Assembly (NCBI GenBank): GCA_038222915.1
Contig: JBBRHH010000055.1
Location: 1 to 17,180, forward strand
Reading direction: 5' to 3'
Length of the DNA: 17,180 bases
Source of the DNA: JBBRHH01 sp038222915
GTDB lineage: Bacteria; Planctomycetota; Phycisphaerae; Tepidisphaerales; Tepidisphaeraceae
The notes under the pieces were generated by a model, which did not search any database, was not told the origin of the DNA, and worked only from the letters and a program-made list of their open reading frames with translations. The translations under genes and the position numbers were made by a program. Shown one piece after another: positions 1 to 7,329 of the stretch (position 1 is its first letter; each line of letters starts with the position of its first letter).

Positions 1-85
1 AGCCGTGGGCGAGCTTGGCCCATGAGCCGGTTTCGATGGAGAGGGTTCTGCCGCCGATTTGGCGTTCTACTCGAGTTTGTTGCAT
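1..85 (-). CDS. pnp: Polynucleotide phosphorylase, N-terminal fragment (runs off the window)
   Basis: Only the first 28 codons are inside the window. Starting from the ATG at 85-83 they read MQQTRVERQIGGRTLSIETG and continue with SWAKLAHG. The core R-V-E-R-Q-I-G-G-R-T-L-S-I-E-T-G is the start of the first RNase PH-like domain of PNPase, a 3'-5' exoribonuclease and polymerase of the RNA degradosome. A Shine-Dalgarno AAGGA lies at 99-95, nine bases before the ATG, which supports this start. The gene lies directly downstream of rpsO on the same strand, the classic rpsO-pnp order, with a 289-base gap that contains a strong hairpin. PNPase is usually about 700 residues, so nearly all of the gene is outside. 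The call rests on a short but characteristic stretch plus synteny. Confidence 0.85.
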   Translation of the reverse strand, partial: MQQTRVERQIGGRTLSIETGSWAKLAHG

Positions 86-331
86 GAACGATTTTCCTTG
101 GTGGCCTTGGAGGGATGACGGATTCAGGATGAGTTGGCCACAGATGGAAAATCTGAATGCAGAATGGAGAAGGCAGAATGCGGTTGGCTGCTATTCTGCG
201 AACTTCATTCGGCACTCATGAATTTCTTCGGCACACAAATGTGCATCTGCGGCCCCCGGATGGTTCTGCCAGATCGACCTCAGGCCAAGTGGACGATGTG
301 GAGGAATACCGGGGTACGACTCTTATAAACG

Positions 332-364
332 CCGCAGGGGCACGCCGAATGCGTGCCCCTGCGG
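332..364 (-). terminator. Strong hairpin behind rpsO (terminator or rpsO-pnp processing/attenuation site)
   Basis: Positions 332-345 and 351-364 form a perfect 14-bp GC-rich stem around a 5-base loop (cgaat at 346-350). It starts nine bases past the rpsO stop codon. Reading leftward, the stem is followed by GTTTATAAG, a weak U-rich tail, so termination may be partial. In E. coli the rpsO-pnp gap holds both an attenuating terminator and an RNase III site; a similar role here is inference. Confidence 0.8.
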
Positions 365-373
365 GGAATTTCG

Positions 374-643
374 TTACTTACGCAGGCCAAGTCGGCCAAT
401 GATCTGCTGATATCGCTCGCGGTCCTGGCGGGTGAGATATTTGAGCAGATGGTTGCGGCGGCTGACGAGCTTGAGCAGTCCACGGCGGGACGCGTGGTCT
501 TTTTTGTGCTTTTCAAAGTGTTCGCGGAGCTGATTGATCCGCGTGGTGAGGAGTGCGATCTGCACTTCCGGCGACCCCGTGTCTTTTTCGTGAATGCGAT
601 ACTCGCCAACGACTTGCGTCTTCTTCTCTGCGGTAATGGACAT
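374..643 (-). CDS. rpsO: 30S ribosomal protein S15
   Basis: The 89-residue product has the standard length for bS15/uS15, the small-subunit protein that binds the three-way junction of the 16S rRNA central domain and starts platform assembly. Family signatures are clear: DTGSPEVQIALLTTRI at residues 21-36 and HKKDHASRRGLLKLVSRR at 46-63, followed by the basic C-terminal helix NHLLKYL...YQQIIGRLGLRK. The ATG is preceded by GAGGAG at 656-651 with a seven-base spacer, which fixes the start. pnp follows on the same strand after a strong hairpin at 332-364. The 169-base gap upstream separates it from the lipoprotein gene at 813-1196; no convincing -35/-10 pair was found there. Autoregulation by S15 binding its own leader is known in other bacteria but cannot be read here. 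Confidence 0.98.
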   Translation of the reverse strand: MSITAEKKTQVVGEYRIHEKDTGSPEVQIALLTTRINQLREHFEKHKKDHASRRGLLKLVSRRNHLLKYLTRQDRERYQQIIGRLGLRK

Positions 644-812
644 TTAGCGTCTCCTCGACACCAGGCTATCAGTCGAAACCGATTGGCCGGTCATGGGAAA
701 AATATGGCGGTCTACTTAGAACGCCTTGGGTGGGAAGCTTAGGGGATGTCGCCGGGCGACGCAAGCGAAACGCAAAAAGTGAACATGAGGTGAGTCTCCA
801 CGATTAGGGCCG

Positions 813-1196
813 TCACTCCTTGCCCTTTGCGAGGGTATTGAGGGTGTCGTCGCGGGTGCTGCTGGACGTAATGAGAGCCGCGACTTCGCGCGCTGCAGCG
901 CGCTTGCCAGCTTTTGCGAGGCGCAATGCCGCGTCATGCGCCGCGGAATCGCGATCGCCGCTGCTGGTGATACCCATCACGGCCTTTTTTACGACGTCAC
1001 CGGCACCAAAGTCGGCGGCATCGGCGGCCACGGTTGTCAGCGCACTGTCTTTGGAGCTGGTGTTTGTGATCGTCATCGCGGCCGCAAGGCGTGCTTCGAA
1101 ATCTTCGGTCGACTGGTTCGGCTTGTGCCGATCACATCCCGCGATGCCGGCGATGATGAATGAAGCTGCCACAAATGCCTTCAGTATGGATTGCAT
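813..1196 (-). CDS. Small lipoprotein made of 33-residue alpha-solenoid-like repeats
   Basis: The 127-residue product begins with a hydrophobic signal segment (residues 4-20) ending in the lipobox IAGC at 18-21, so Cys21 should be lipidated and the protein tethered to a membrane facing the periplasm or outside. The rest is Ala-rich and repetitive. The motif I-T-x-(T/S)-S-x-x-(K/R)-D-(S/D) recurs with Ile at 43, 76 and 109 and Asp at 50, 83 and 116, an exact 33-residue period. Each motif is followed by an Ala/Leu-rich helix and, in the middle unit, LAKAGKRAAAREVA. This resembles TPR-like helix-turn-helix repeats and suggests a protein-binding role, which is inference. The start is supported by GAGGTA at 1208-1203, six bases before the ATG. 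It shares orientation with the peroxidase 105 bases upstream. No named family is recognised. Confidence 0.8.
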   Translation of the reverse strand: MQSILKAFVAASFIIAGIAGCDRHKPNQSTEDFEARLAAAMTITNTSSKDSALTTVAADAADFGAGDVVKKAVMGITSSGDRDSAAHDAALRLAKAGKRAAAREVAALITSSSTRDDTLNTLAKGKE

Positions 1197-1249
1197 GCGA
1201 CGTACCTCGATGAGCAGCCGACGGGTTTGATGTGAATGCGCAGGCAGAT

Positions 1250-1273
1250 GATACCGCTTAATGCAGCGGTGTC
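1250..1273 (-). terminator. Possible weak terminator behind the haem peroxidase gene
   Basis: Positions 1253-1258 and 1265-1270 form a perfect 6-bp stem (accgct/agcggt) around a six-base loop. Two further pairs beyond one mismatch bring the stem to nine positions. It lies in the 105-base gap between the peroxidase stop and the lipoprotein start. No good U-tract follows on the leftward strand, so it may be a partial terminator or chance. Confidence 0.3.
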
Positions 1274-1301
1274 GAAGAATCCTGCGTGATTTTCAGGGAG
1301 C

Positions 1302-3011
1302 TCAGGCGATGTTGGCTCGACGTCGGCGCTTCAGGAGCATGATGCAGCCGCCGGCCAGGAGGCTGATCGAGGTTGGCTCGGGAACGGGCGTAAAATCTGC
1401 GCTGAACGCATTGGCCTGAATGTCGGTGAGGCTGGTGTTCCACTGGATGATGTTGTTGAGGGAGAGGTCGCTGTCGGTGAGGCCGAGGGAGTCGAGGAGG
1501 GAGGCGACGTCGGGGTCGTTCAGGTAGAAGAAGCGGTCGCCGTCGCGGAGGCGTTCGAACTGGTCGGCGAGGATAGCCTCGTAGGTGGGGCCGAGACTTG
1601 CGCCGGCGAGGTGGTCTTCGGCGAGGCCGCCTACCCAGAGGTCGATGTCGTTGACGTTGCCGTAGAGGGATTGGAGTTCAGCTTGCAGAGTGGGATCGGA
1701 GGTGATGTCGGAGAAGTTGTTGACGGCGGCGAGGCCGTAGGCGACACGGGTGGAGTTGTAATCCGCCAGGCCGTGGTCGCGGCCGCGCTGGATATTGAGG
1801 GAGGCGAGGTCGAGGCCGCCGGAGCCGGGAGGGCCGAAGAGGAAATTGCGGACGCCTTCGACGACCTTGGTATCGACTTCTTCGGCTTGACCGGTGACGA
1901 GATATTTCAGGATAGGGTTGATGCCGGGGCCGATGAGTGCGGGTGGGTTGAAGAAGGCGCCGGCGAGGGGAATTTCGGGCTGGAGGGTGGTGCCGTCGTT
2001 GTTGAGGAACTCGACATCATTGGCGAGAAGGCTGTGGCCGAAGCGATAGGCGGCGGTGGAGAATTCGGTGGCGATGGAGGCGTTGGTGCCGGGCTTGTAG
2101 CCGGTGTAAGTGGTGAGGGCGTTGTTGCCCATGAGCGTGGGGATGAACTGGTTGTAGGTGATGGATTGAATCTCTGCGCCGACGACTTTTCTTGCGGCCT
2201 GGTAGATCTGATCGTCGGTAAAAGTTGGATTGAGCGTGGCGATCTGATCGGCGATGCGATTGTGCTCGCGCATGAAGAGGGTTTGCACGGCGGTGAGTTC
2301 GATGTTTTCGTTGGCGCGGACGTCGCCGGCGAGGAAAAGCTGGTTGTCGGCGACGATGTGGGCGTCGTTGGCGTTGGCGAGGAGGCCGGTGTTGAAGGGC
2401 ATGAGGTTGCCGGCGCTGGTGGCGAGCTTGCCCCCGATACCGGACCGAAGGGCGGCGGCGCGGGTGGAGTCGGAGCCGTAGACGACCGAGCCGTCGATGT
2501 AGGAGCTGATGACGTTGATCTGCTGGCGGGCGTTGGTGGTGCCGGTGGCGGGGTCGTAGATGGAGCGATTGAGCGGGATGGTTTTGTTGCCGAGACTTGT
2601 TGGATCAAAGGAGAGATCGCCGGTGGGAACGACGACGTTGAACGCTTCGGTGGTGCCGGTGGGGGTGAGATCGATGTCGTGATCGAGGAACTGGCCCCAA
2701 GCGTAGATCATGTCGGTCATGGAGCGGCTGTTGGTGACGTCGTTCAGAGGGTGGGTGGAGACTGTGTTGCTGATGGTGCGGGCACTGGGGCGGCTTGCCC
2801 CGGTCGGCGCGGAAAAGCCATTGGCATAGGCGGCCGGGGCGATGCGGAGGAGATCGGTGTTGGAGGCGCCCCAAGTGGTGATGGTTGTGTTGTTGTTGGT
2901 GCCGTCGTAGGTGCGGTCTTCGGCGTGGAGAACGGTGGAAAGAACGAGCGTCACGGCACCGGCCAGGAGAGCGCGCGGGCGCAACCGTAATGCTTGTCGC
3001 TTCGTCGTCAT
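1302..3011 (-). CDS. Secreted animal-type haem peroxidase with PEP-CTERM sorting signal
   Basis: The 569-residue product has a basic N-terminus and hydrophobic signal segment (about 12-29, cleavage likely after ALHA-type Ala30). The body matches the animal haem peroxidase (peroxidasin/myeloperoxidase) superfamily. WGQFLDHDIDLTP holds distal Gln107 and His111 and the haem-ester-type Asp110. DVRANE holds catalytic Arg232 and the second ester-type Glu235, followed by LTAVQTLFMREHNRIA. YRFGHSLL gives proximal His326, and LNIQRGRDHGLADYN lies at 405-419. All key residues appear intact, so an active H2O2-dependent oxidase is likely. The C-terminus has the PEP-CTERM pattern: VPEP at 543-546, a short hydrophobic span, then KRRRR. 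This predicts exosortase-dependent sorting. The start is supported by AGAGGA at 3025-3020, eight bases before the ATG. The natural substrate is unknown. Confidence 0.95.
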   Translation of the reverse strand: MTTKRQALRLRPRALLAGAVTLVLSTVLHAEDRTYDGTNNNTTITTWGASNTDLLRIAPAAYANGFSAPTGASRPSARTISNTVSTHPLNDVTNSRSMTDMIYAWGQFLDHDIDLTPTGTTEAFNVVVPTGDLSFDPTSLGNKTIPLNRSIYDPATGTTNARQQINVISSYIDGSVVYGSDSTRAAALRSGIGGKLATSAGNLMPFNTGLLANANDAHIVADNQLFLAGDVRANENIELTAVQTLFMREHNRIADQIATLNPTFTDDQIYQAARKVVGAEIQSITYNQFIPTLMGNNALTTYTGYKPGTNASIATEFSTAAYRFGHSLLANDVEFLNNDGTTLQPEIPLAGAFFNPPALIGPGINPILKYLVTGQAEEVDTKVVEGVRNFLFGPPGSGGLDLASLNIQRGRDHGLADYNSTRVAYGLAAVNNFSDITSDPTLQAELQSLYGNVNDIDLWVGGLAEDHLAGASLGPTYEAILADQFERLRDGDRFFYLNDPDVASLLDSLGLTDSDLSLNNIIQWNTSLTDIQANAFSADFTPVPEPTSISLLAGGCIMLLKRRRRANIA

Positions 3012-3266
3012 TTAACTCGTCCTCTTCGCTTCTTTGAAGCTACCGACCCGGGGCTGTCTGATGAGACAGGGGGCCGATGCCGTCCAACTACTGGTGCTGT
3101 GGCGGTCTATCTCAGCAATAAACCGCGTCTAATAGAGATTACCTCACGGAACGGAGCGCGGCCAATTCGCGGTTGTGACCCAGAATTGCCATTTTTATTG
3201 TGATCAGGACCGTGAACGCATGAATTATCGGCCGCTAAGGGGTTACGCACGTTGCGACGGGGAGGT

Positions 3267-4007
3267 TCAATCCACTGTGCCTTCATCCATGACGTTCTGC
3301 GTCGACAATCCGTCGGGCTCAATGTCGACCGAGCCATCTTCCGTCATGAAGCCTTCGGCGACCATTGTTTTGCCGTCGACTTCGTAGCGGATGGTGAAGC
3401 GCGACGGGTTGCCGGGCTTTGGCTGGCCGGCGTAGATGCGGATGTTGGTGTGAGGCGTGGACGGGTCGTTCTCATCGATATCGGTCGATGTAATCGTTCC
3501 GTAAGACAGAATTGGGCACTTGGAGGTGGCCAGGTTCGTTGCCCACGCGTTTACGTCGTCGCCAATACTAAAGTCAGCGCCTTTGTTGGCGGCTGCGATC
3601 CGCGTTACGTGAACGAGGCGGGAAACGCCGCCGGCGCGTCGCTCGTGAAGAAAGAGGAGGGCCGCAGGCGGCGTTGATCCGGATAATGCATTGCCTCCAT
3701 TCAACAGTGTCAGTTCCCGGGGTGATTTGCGAAAGGCGCAGCCGCCGAAAATTACATAGTTCGGATCGTTGGCCAGAAGCGCGACGCGTTTTGGGTCGGA
3801 ATCAAAGACGACCTCATCGGGCGGCGCTGAGTAGTTGAGGCATTCGGTCTGGTGGTAGACCATCATCGCATTTGCGGCGAGCGGCCATGCCCATTTCCAG
3901 GACGTGATGGCGACGGCCAGGATAATCAGTAGGAGAACGGCCCGTCGAAAAGCACGTCGGCGACGGGCATTAGGGCGCAGGGCGTATTGGAGGGTGGACT
4001 CGGCCAT
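3267..4007 (-). CDS. Single-pass membrane protein of unknown function
   Basis: The family was not recognised. The 246-residue product has a strongly basic N-terminus (RPNARRRRAFRR at 11-22), one hydrophobic segment at about 23-45, then a mostly polar C-terminal region of about 200 residues. This predicts a type II-like anchor with the domain outside the cytoplasm. Three Cys (56, 91, 164) and several Pro/Gly turns are visible but no catalytic motif. The end is acidic (DGSVDIEPDG, then DEGTVD). No clear Shine-Dalgarno precedes the ATG at 4007-4005; the anchor position just after it supports the start. It is divergent from the atpD-like gene with 192 bases between starts, so the two may share a promoter region. 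The long uninterrupted frame and normal base use make it a credible gene. Confidence 0.7.
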   Translation of the reverse strand: MAESTLQYALRPNARRRRAFRRAVLLLIILAVAITSWKWAWPLAANAMMVYHQTECLNYSAPPDEVVFDSDPKRVALLANDPNYVIFGGCAFRKSPRELTLLNGGNALSGSTPPAALLFLHERRAGGVSRLVHVTRIAAANKGADFSIGDDVNAWATNLATSKCPILSYGTITSTDIDENDPSTPHTNIRIYAGQPKPGNPSRFTIRYEVDGKTMVAEGFMTEDGSVDIEPDGLSTQNVMDEGTVD

Positions 4008-4199
4008 ATTGCTTTAAACCGTCGAGAACGCGGCTATTTGTCGGCTTAACGCAATGAAAGTGTCACCGATTACGGTCCGGCTTGCCACATTGTGAAGGAA
4101 TCGTACAATCTCCCCCCTCTCAAATGCCCGCCGGAAGCGGCGCGGGCTGAGTACATTGGCCAATGGGCTAAAAATCGACACCGCTCCAAGAGGAAACAT

Positions 4200-5624
4200 A
4201 TGCCATCGACCGGAAAAATCAGCCAGGTGATCGGGTCCACGTTTGACGCAGAGTTCCCCGAAGATCAGCTTCCCGCCATTTATAATGCCATTCGCGTCGA
4301 CTCGGACACGGGTGTGGCGATGCATCTGGTGGGCGAGGTGCAGCAGCATCTGGGCGGCAGCCGCATCCGCGCGGTGGCGCTGGGTTCGACGGACGGATTG
4401 CGGCGCGGGATGGAAGTGGTTGATACGGGCGGGCCGCTTTCGGTGCCGGTGGGCAAAGAGACGCTGGGGCGCGTTTTTAACCTTCTAGGCGAGCCGATCG
4501 ACAATCGTGGGCCGGTGACGACGACCGAACGCCGGCCGATTCATCGCGAACCGCCTGAGTTTGTCGATCTGTCGCCAAAGGCCGAAGTGTTTGAGACGGG
4601 CATCAAGGTTATTGACCTTCTGACGCCGTTTCTTCGCGGCGGCAAGTCGGGATTGTTCGGCGGTGCAGGCCTTGGAAAGACGGTCGTCATTCAGGAACTG
4701 ATCGCCCGTATCGCCCAGCAGCATGGCGGTTATTCGGTGTTTGCAGGCGTGGGCGAACGCACCCGCGAAGGCACGGATCTGTGGCTGGAAATGCAGGAAG
4801 CGCAAATCGGCACGACCGGCAAGCACGTTATCGATCAGACGGTGATGGTGTTCGGGCAGATGAACGAACCGCCGGGCGCGCGTCTTCGCGTGGCTTTGAG
4901 CGCGCTGACCATGGCCGAGTATTTCCGCGACGAAACGGGCGCGGACACGCTGTTGTTTATTGACAATATTTTCCGGTTTACGCAGGCCGGTGCTGAAGTG
5001 TCGGCGTTGCTCGGGCGCATGCCCAGCGCCGTGGGATATCAGCCAACGCTTGCCACGGAAATGGGCGAGCTTCAGGAACGCATTACGTCGACGAAGAAGG
5101 GCGCGATCACGTCAGTGCAGGCGGTGTACGTGCCGGCCGACGATCCCACCGATCCGGCACCGGCGAATGCGTTTGCGCACCTGGACGCGTTTATCTATCT
5201 GGAACGATCGATCGCTTCGAAGGGGATTTACCCGGCCGTGGATCCGCTGGCGTCTTCGAGCCGCGCGTTGTCGGCCGAAATCGTCGGCGAGGACCATTTC
5301 CGCATTGCCCGTCGCGTTCAGTCGATGCTGCAGCGTTATCGCGATCTGCAGGACATCATCGCGATTCTGGGTATCGACGAACTGAGCGAAGAGGACAAGC
5401 TGACGGTCGGCCGGGCGCGAAAGATCGAGCGATTCTTCAGCCAGCCGTTCATCGTGGCCGAGCAGTTCACCGGCAAGAAAGGCGTGTACGTGAAGATCGC
5501 GGATACGCTGCGCAGTTTCGCGGACATCGTAGACGGCCGGGCGGACGATCTTCCGGAGCAGGCGTTCCTCTATGCCGGCGACATTGATGAAGTGCGAGCC
5601 AAGGCGAAGGATATGGCGAAGTAG
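4200..5624 (+). CDS. atpD: F-type ATP synthase subunit beta, isolated from other atp genes
   Basis: The 474-residue product has the normal length for the catalytic F1 beta subunit. It has the N-terminal beta-barrel start (GKISQVIGSTFDAEFPE), Walker A GGAGLGKT at 154-161 with Lys160, catalytic GER at 185-187 (Glu186), Walker B LLFIDN with Asp255, the nucleotide-pocket Tyr344 in GIYPAVDPL, and the DELSEED loop at 393-399. Walker A carries Leu158 where Val is usual, and the segment EGTDLWLEMQE differs from the common EGNDLYxEM. The frame is open upstream to 4092, but AAGAGGA at 4188-4194 sits five bases before the ATG at 4200, and homology begins there. No alpha, gamma, delta, epsilon or membrane subunit gene lies on either side. 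It may be part of a scattered atp set or a second copy; the window cannot decide. Confidence 0.96.
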   Translation: MPSTGKISQVIGSTFDAEFPEDQLPAIYNAIRVDSDTGVAMHLVGEVQQHLGGSRIRAVALGSTDGLRRGMEVVDTGGPLSVPVGKETLGRVFNLLGEPIDNRGPVTTTERRPIHREPPEFVDLSPKAEVFETGIKVIDLLTPFLRGGKSGLFGGAGLGKTVVIQELIARIAQQHGGYSVFAGVGERTREGTDLWLEMQEAQIGTTGKHVIDQTVMVFGQMNEPPGARLRVALSALTMAEYFRDETGADTLLFIDNIFRFTQAGAEVSALLGRMPSAVGYQPTLATEMGELQERITSTKKGAITSVQAVYVPADDPTDPAPANAFAHLDAFIYLERSIASKGIYPAVDPLASSSRALSAEIVGEDHFRIARRVQSMLQRYRDLQDIIAILGIDELSEEDKLTVGRARKIERFFSQPFIVAEQFTGKKGVYVKIADTLRSFADIVDGRADDLPEQAFLYAGDIDEVRAKAKDMAK

Positions 5625-5979
5625 GCTTCGTCAATGCGAGAATAGTCCAGATGCGATGCTCTTGCCTCAAGCCAGGTTCGCGCGTCGAGTTGACCATACG
5701 GTGCGTTGACGAAAAGTCGATCGACGCCAAACCGTCGATGACTTTCTGGGGCGCTGCGCAAGGGGGTATATAAGAGCACCTCGGACGCTCGAGCGGGACG
5801 GATGGGAGGATTGAACGATTTCGCCGACGCGATTCGTCTGGCGAGTACGGGCAAGCTTTCCGCACAATGACGGTTTGATGCCCCCATCGCGACCGGTCAG
5901 AATCACATTCGAAGAGTTGCATCTTTATTCGCCCAGGACGAGCACGCTGGATCAATATCGAGGTATAATTGGGACCGGC
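5625..5979. other. Gene-free stretch between atpD and the metalloprotease gene
   Basis: These 355 bases hold no frame that looks coding. The short leftward frames here have no ribosome site and no recognisable protein. No terminator hairpin with a U-tract was found behind atpD. The only noted element is a perfect TATAAT at 5964-5969 near the right end. Confidence 0.5.
5964..5969 (+). promoter_or_regulatory. Candidate -10 box (TATAAT) just before the metalloprotease start
   Basis: A perfect TATAAT lies ten bases before the ATG at 5980. Transcription starting six to eight bases past it would give a leader of only a few bases, that is, a nearly leaderless mRNA. No good -35 hexamer is seen at 16-18 bases upstream, and no TG extension is present, so it may be chance. 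Confidence 0.35.
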
Positions 5980-7329
5980 ATGCATTTGTTCCAGCCCCTG
6001 GAATCTCGACTCCTCTTCGCCATCACGTACCACGTCAGCTTTGACGACGATGGCACCTATACAGCGTATTACAATCAGATCCGATCCAACGTGATTGCGG
6101 CCGCCGGGGAGTGGTCGGCGTTTCTTCCGTATCGCACTGCCACCATTGAACTTCAGGTCAGCTTCGTGAACCTTGGCGGCGGGATTCTGGCCGAGAGCAC
6201 CTCGAACGGCACGGCCGTCGTGGGGCATGTTGGGAACAACGTCGTCAATGAATACGCGCCGACCGACAAGATCGTGAGCGGCGTAGACCCCAACGGATCA
6301 GCGCCGGACGGGGAAATCACCATCGACACCTCGAGCCTGGTGAACTCGATCTGGTTTGATCCGAATCCCGGGCCTAACTCAACCGGCCAGGTTCCCGAGG
6401 ACATGCAGGATGGTTACTCCATCATGCTGCACGAGATGGGGCATGTGCTTGGGTTTAACGGGTTTCGAGACAGCGCGACGGGGACGCTCTTCGACAACCA
6501 GGAATCGACTTTTGATAAGTTTGTGACCTACAAGAACGGCATCTATTATTTCAATGGTGCCGCGGCCGAGGCGGATTATGGCGGGCCGGTTCCGCTGACC
6601 GTGCAGGACATGTATCACGTGGCCAACAATTCCGGGCCTGGGAGCGACCTGGCGGATGACTTGATGAGCGGCCTGGGGTCGGTGGTCGTGACGCGCTATC
6701 ACGTGTCGACGCTGGACGTGGCCATTCTAAAAGACACGGGTCTGACGGCCGGTCACGCGCCGTCACCCCCGCCGCCCATTGTGCCTCCACCTCCCCCACC
6801 GCCGCCGCCACCTCCAACACATCAACGGGACGGCACCCGCCCAACGGGTTACATGACACGGAACAGCATCACGGCCGCCACCAAAACGCCGCATGCGTTC
6901 AAGGTCAATTACAGTGACAACGTTGCGATCAAAGTGAGCACGCTGGACTCGACCGACATTCGCATCACCGGACCCAACCACTATTCACGGCTGGCGCACT
7001 TCGTTTCAATTCACAAGCCCGGCGACGGGGATGCCCGGACTGCGACCTACACATTCACGGATGCCAGCGGGAAGTGGACGGCGGCCGACAACGGAACATA
7101 CACGGTATCGCTGCTCGCCAAGCAGGTGAGCGACACGAGCAACAATTTCATGCTGACGAGGAAACTCGGAGCGATCGTGGTGGCGATTCCGAAATCGACC
7201 GCGAAGACAGCGCCGGCGCAGACCTTTTCGCGCAGCACGATTATCCCGGCTGAGCCGGATGTAACGCCGCTGGCGTGGCTGGAAGCGGGGAAAGTCGACC
7301 GTCAATCCGAGTGGTTTCGAAACGTTTAG
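5980..7329 (+). CDS. Secreted leishmanolysin/matrixin-like zinc metalloprotease with LEPR-XLL-like N-terminus
   Basis: From the ATG at 5980 the product has 449 residues. It opens with LFQPLESRLLFA, close to the LEPR-XLL motif typical of planctomycete exported proteins, which favours this start over the in-frame ATG at 5875. The protease domain (about 15-255) carries HEMGHVLGF at 151-159, giving zinc ligands His151 and His155 and catalytic Glu152. A third His at the usual matrixin position is absent (Gly161). His213 in DMYHVANN, followed by a Met-turn-like DDLMSG at 227-232, is the likely third ligand, as in leishmanolysin-type enzymes. YHVSTLDVAILKDTGL closes the domain. A proline-rich linker (about 263-279) leads to an Ig/cadherin-like domain (about 285-402) with YSDNVAIKVSTLDSTDIRI and DNGTYTVSL. 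No C-terminal anchor is visible. The substrate is unknown. Confidence 0.85.
   Translation: MHLFQPLESRLLFAITYHVSFDDDGTYTAYYNQIRSNVIAAAGEWSAFLPYRTATIELQVSFVNLGGGILAESTSNGTAVVGHVGNNVVNEYAPTDKIVSGVDPNGSAPDGEITIDTSSLVNSIWFDPNPGPNSTGQVPEDMQDGYSIMLHEMGHVLGFNGFRDSATGTLFDNQESTFDKFVTYKNGIYYFNGAAAEADYGGPVPLTVQDMYHVANNSGPGSDLADDLMSGLGSVVVTRYHVSTLDVAILKDTGLTAGHAPSPPPPIVPPPPPPPPPPPTHQRDGTRPTGYMTRNSITAATKTPHAFKVNYSDNVAIKVSTLDSTDIRITGPNHYSRLAHFVSIHKPGDGDARTATYTFTDASGKWTAADNGTYTVSLLAKQVSDTSNNFMLTRKLGAIVVAIPKSTAKTAPAQTFSRSTIIPAEPDVTPLAWLEAGKVDRQSEWFRNV

Noticed and set aside
748..760. Palindrome gtcgcc-g-ggcgac between the lipoprotein and rpsO genes as a terminator.
   Set aside because: The loop would be only one to three bases and no U-tract follows; too weak to call.
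1611..2990. A 459-residue rightward open frame opposite the peroxidase gene, rich in Gly, Val, Glu and Asp.
   Set aside because: It mirrors the GC-rich third positions of the peroxidase gene, has no signal or family motif, and the leftward frame has complete haem-peroxidase signatures.
4092..4199. A 36-codon upstream extension of atpD.
   Set aside because: The extension is not homologous to beta subunits, and a good Shine-Dalgarno sits before the ATG at 4200.
5875..5979. A 35-codon upstream extension of the metalloprotease gene.
   Set aside because: No ribosome site or signal sequence is present there, and the LEPR-XLL-like motif normally lies close to the start, which fits the ATG at 5980.
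5467..6228. A 253-residue leftward frame over the end of atpD and the following gap.
   Set aside because: It overlaps two real genes on the other strand, lacks a ribosome site and shows no protein-like pattern.
6763..6820. C-rich repeat tract as a DNA-level repeat or regulatory element.
   Set aside because: It is explained by the proline-rich linker encoded in the metalloprotease gene.
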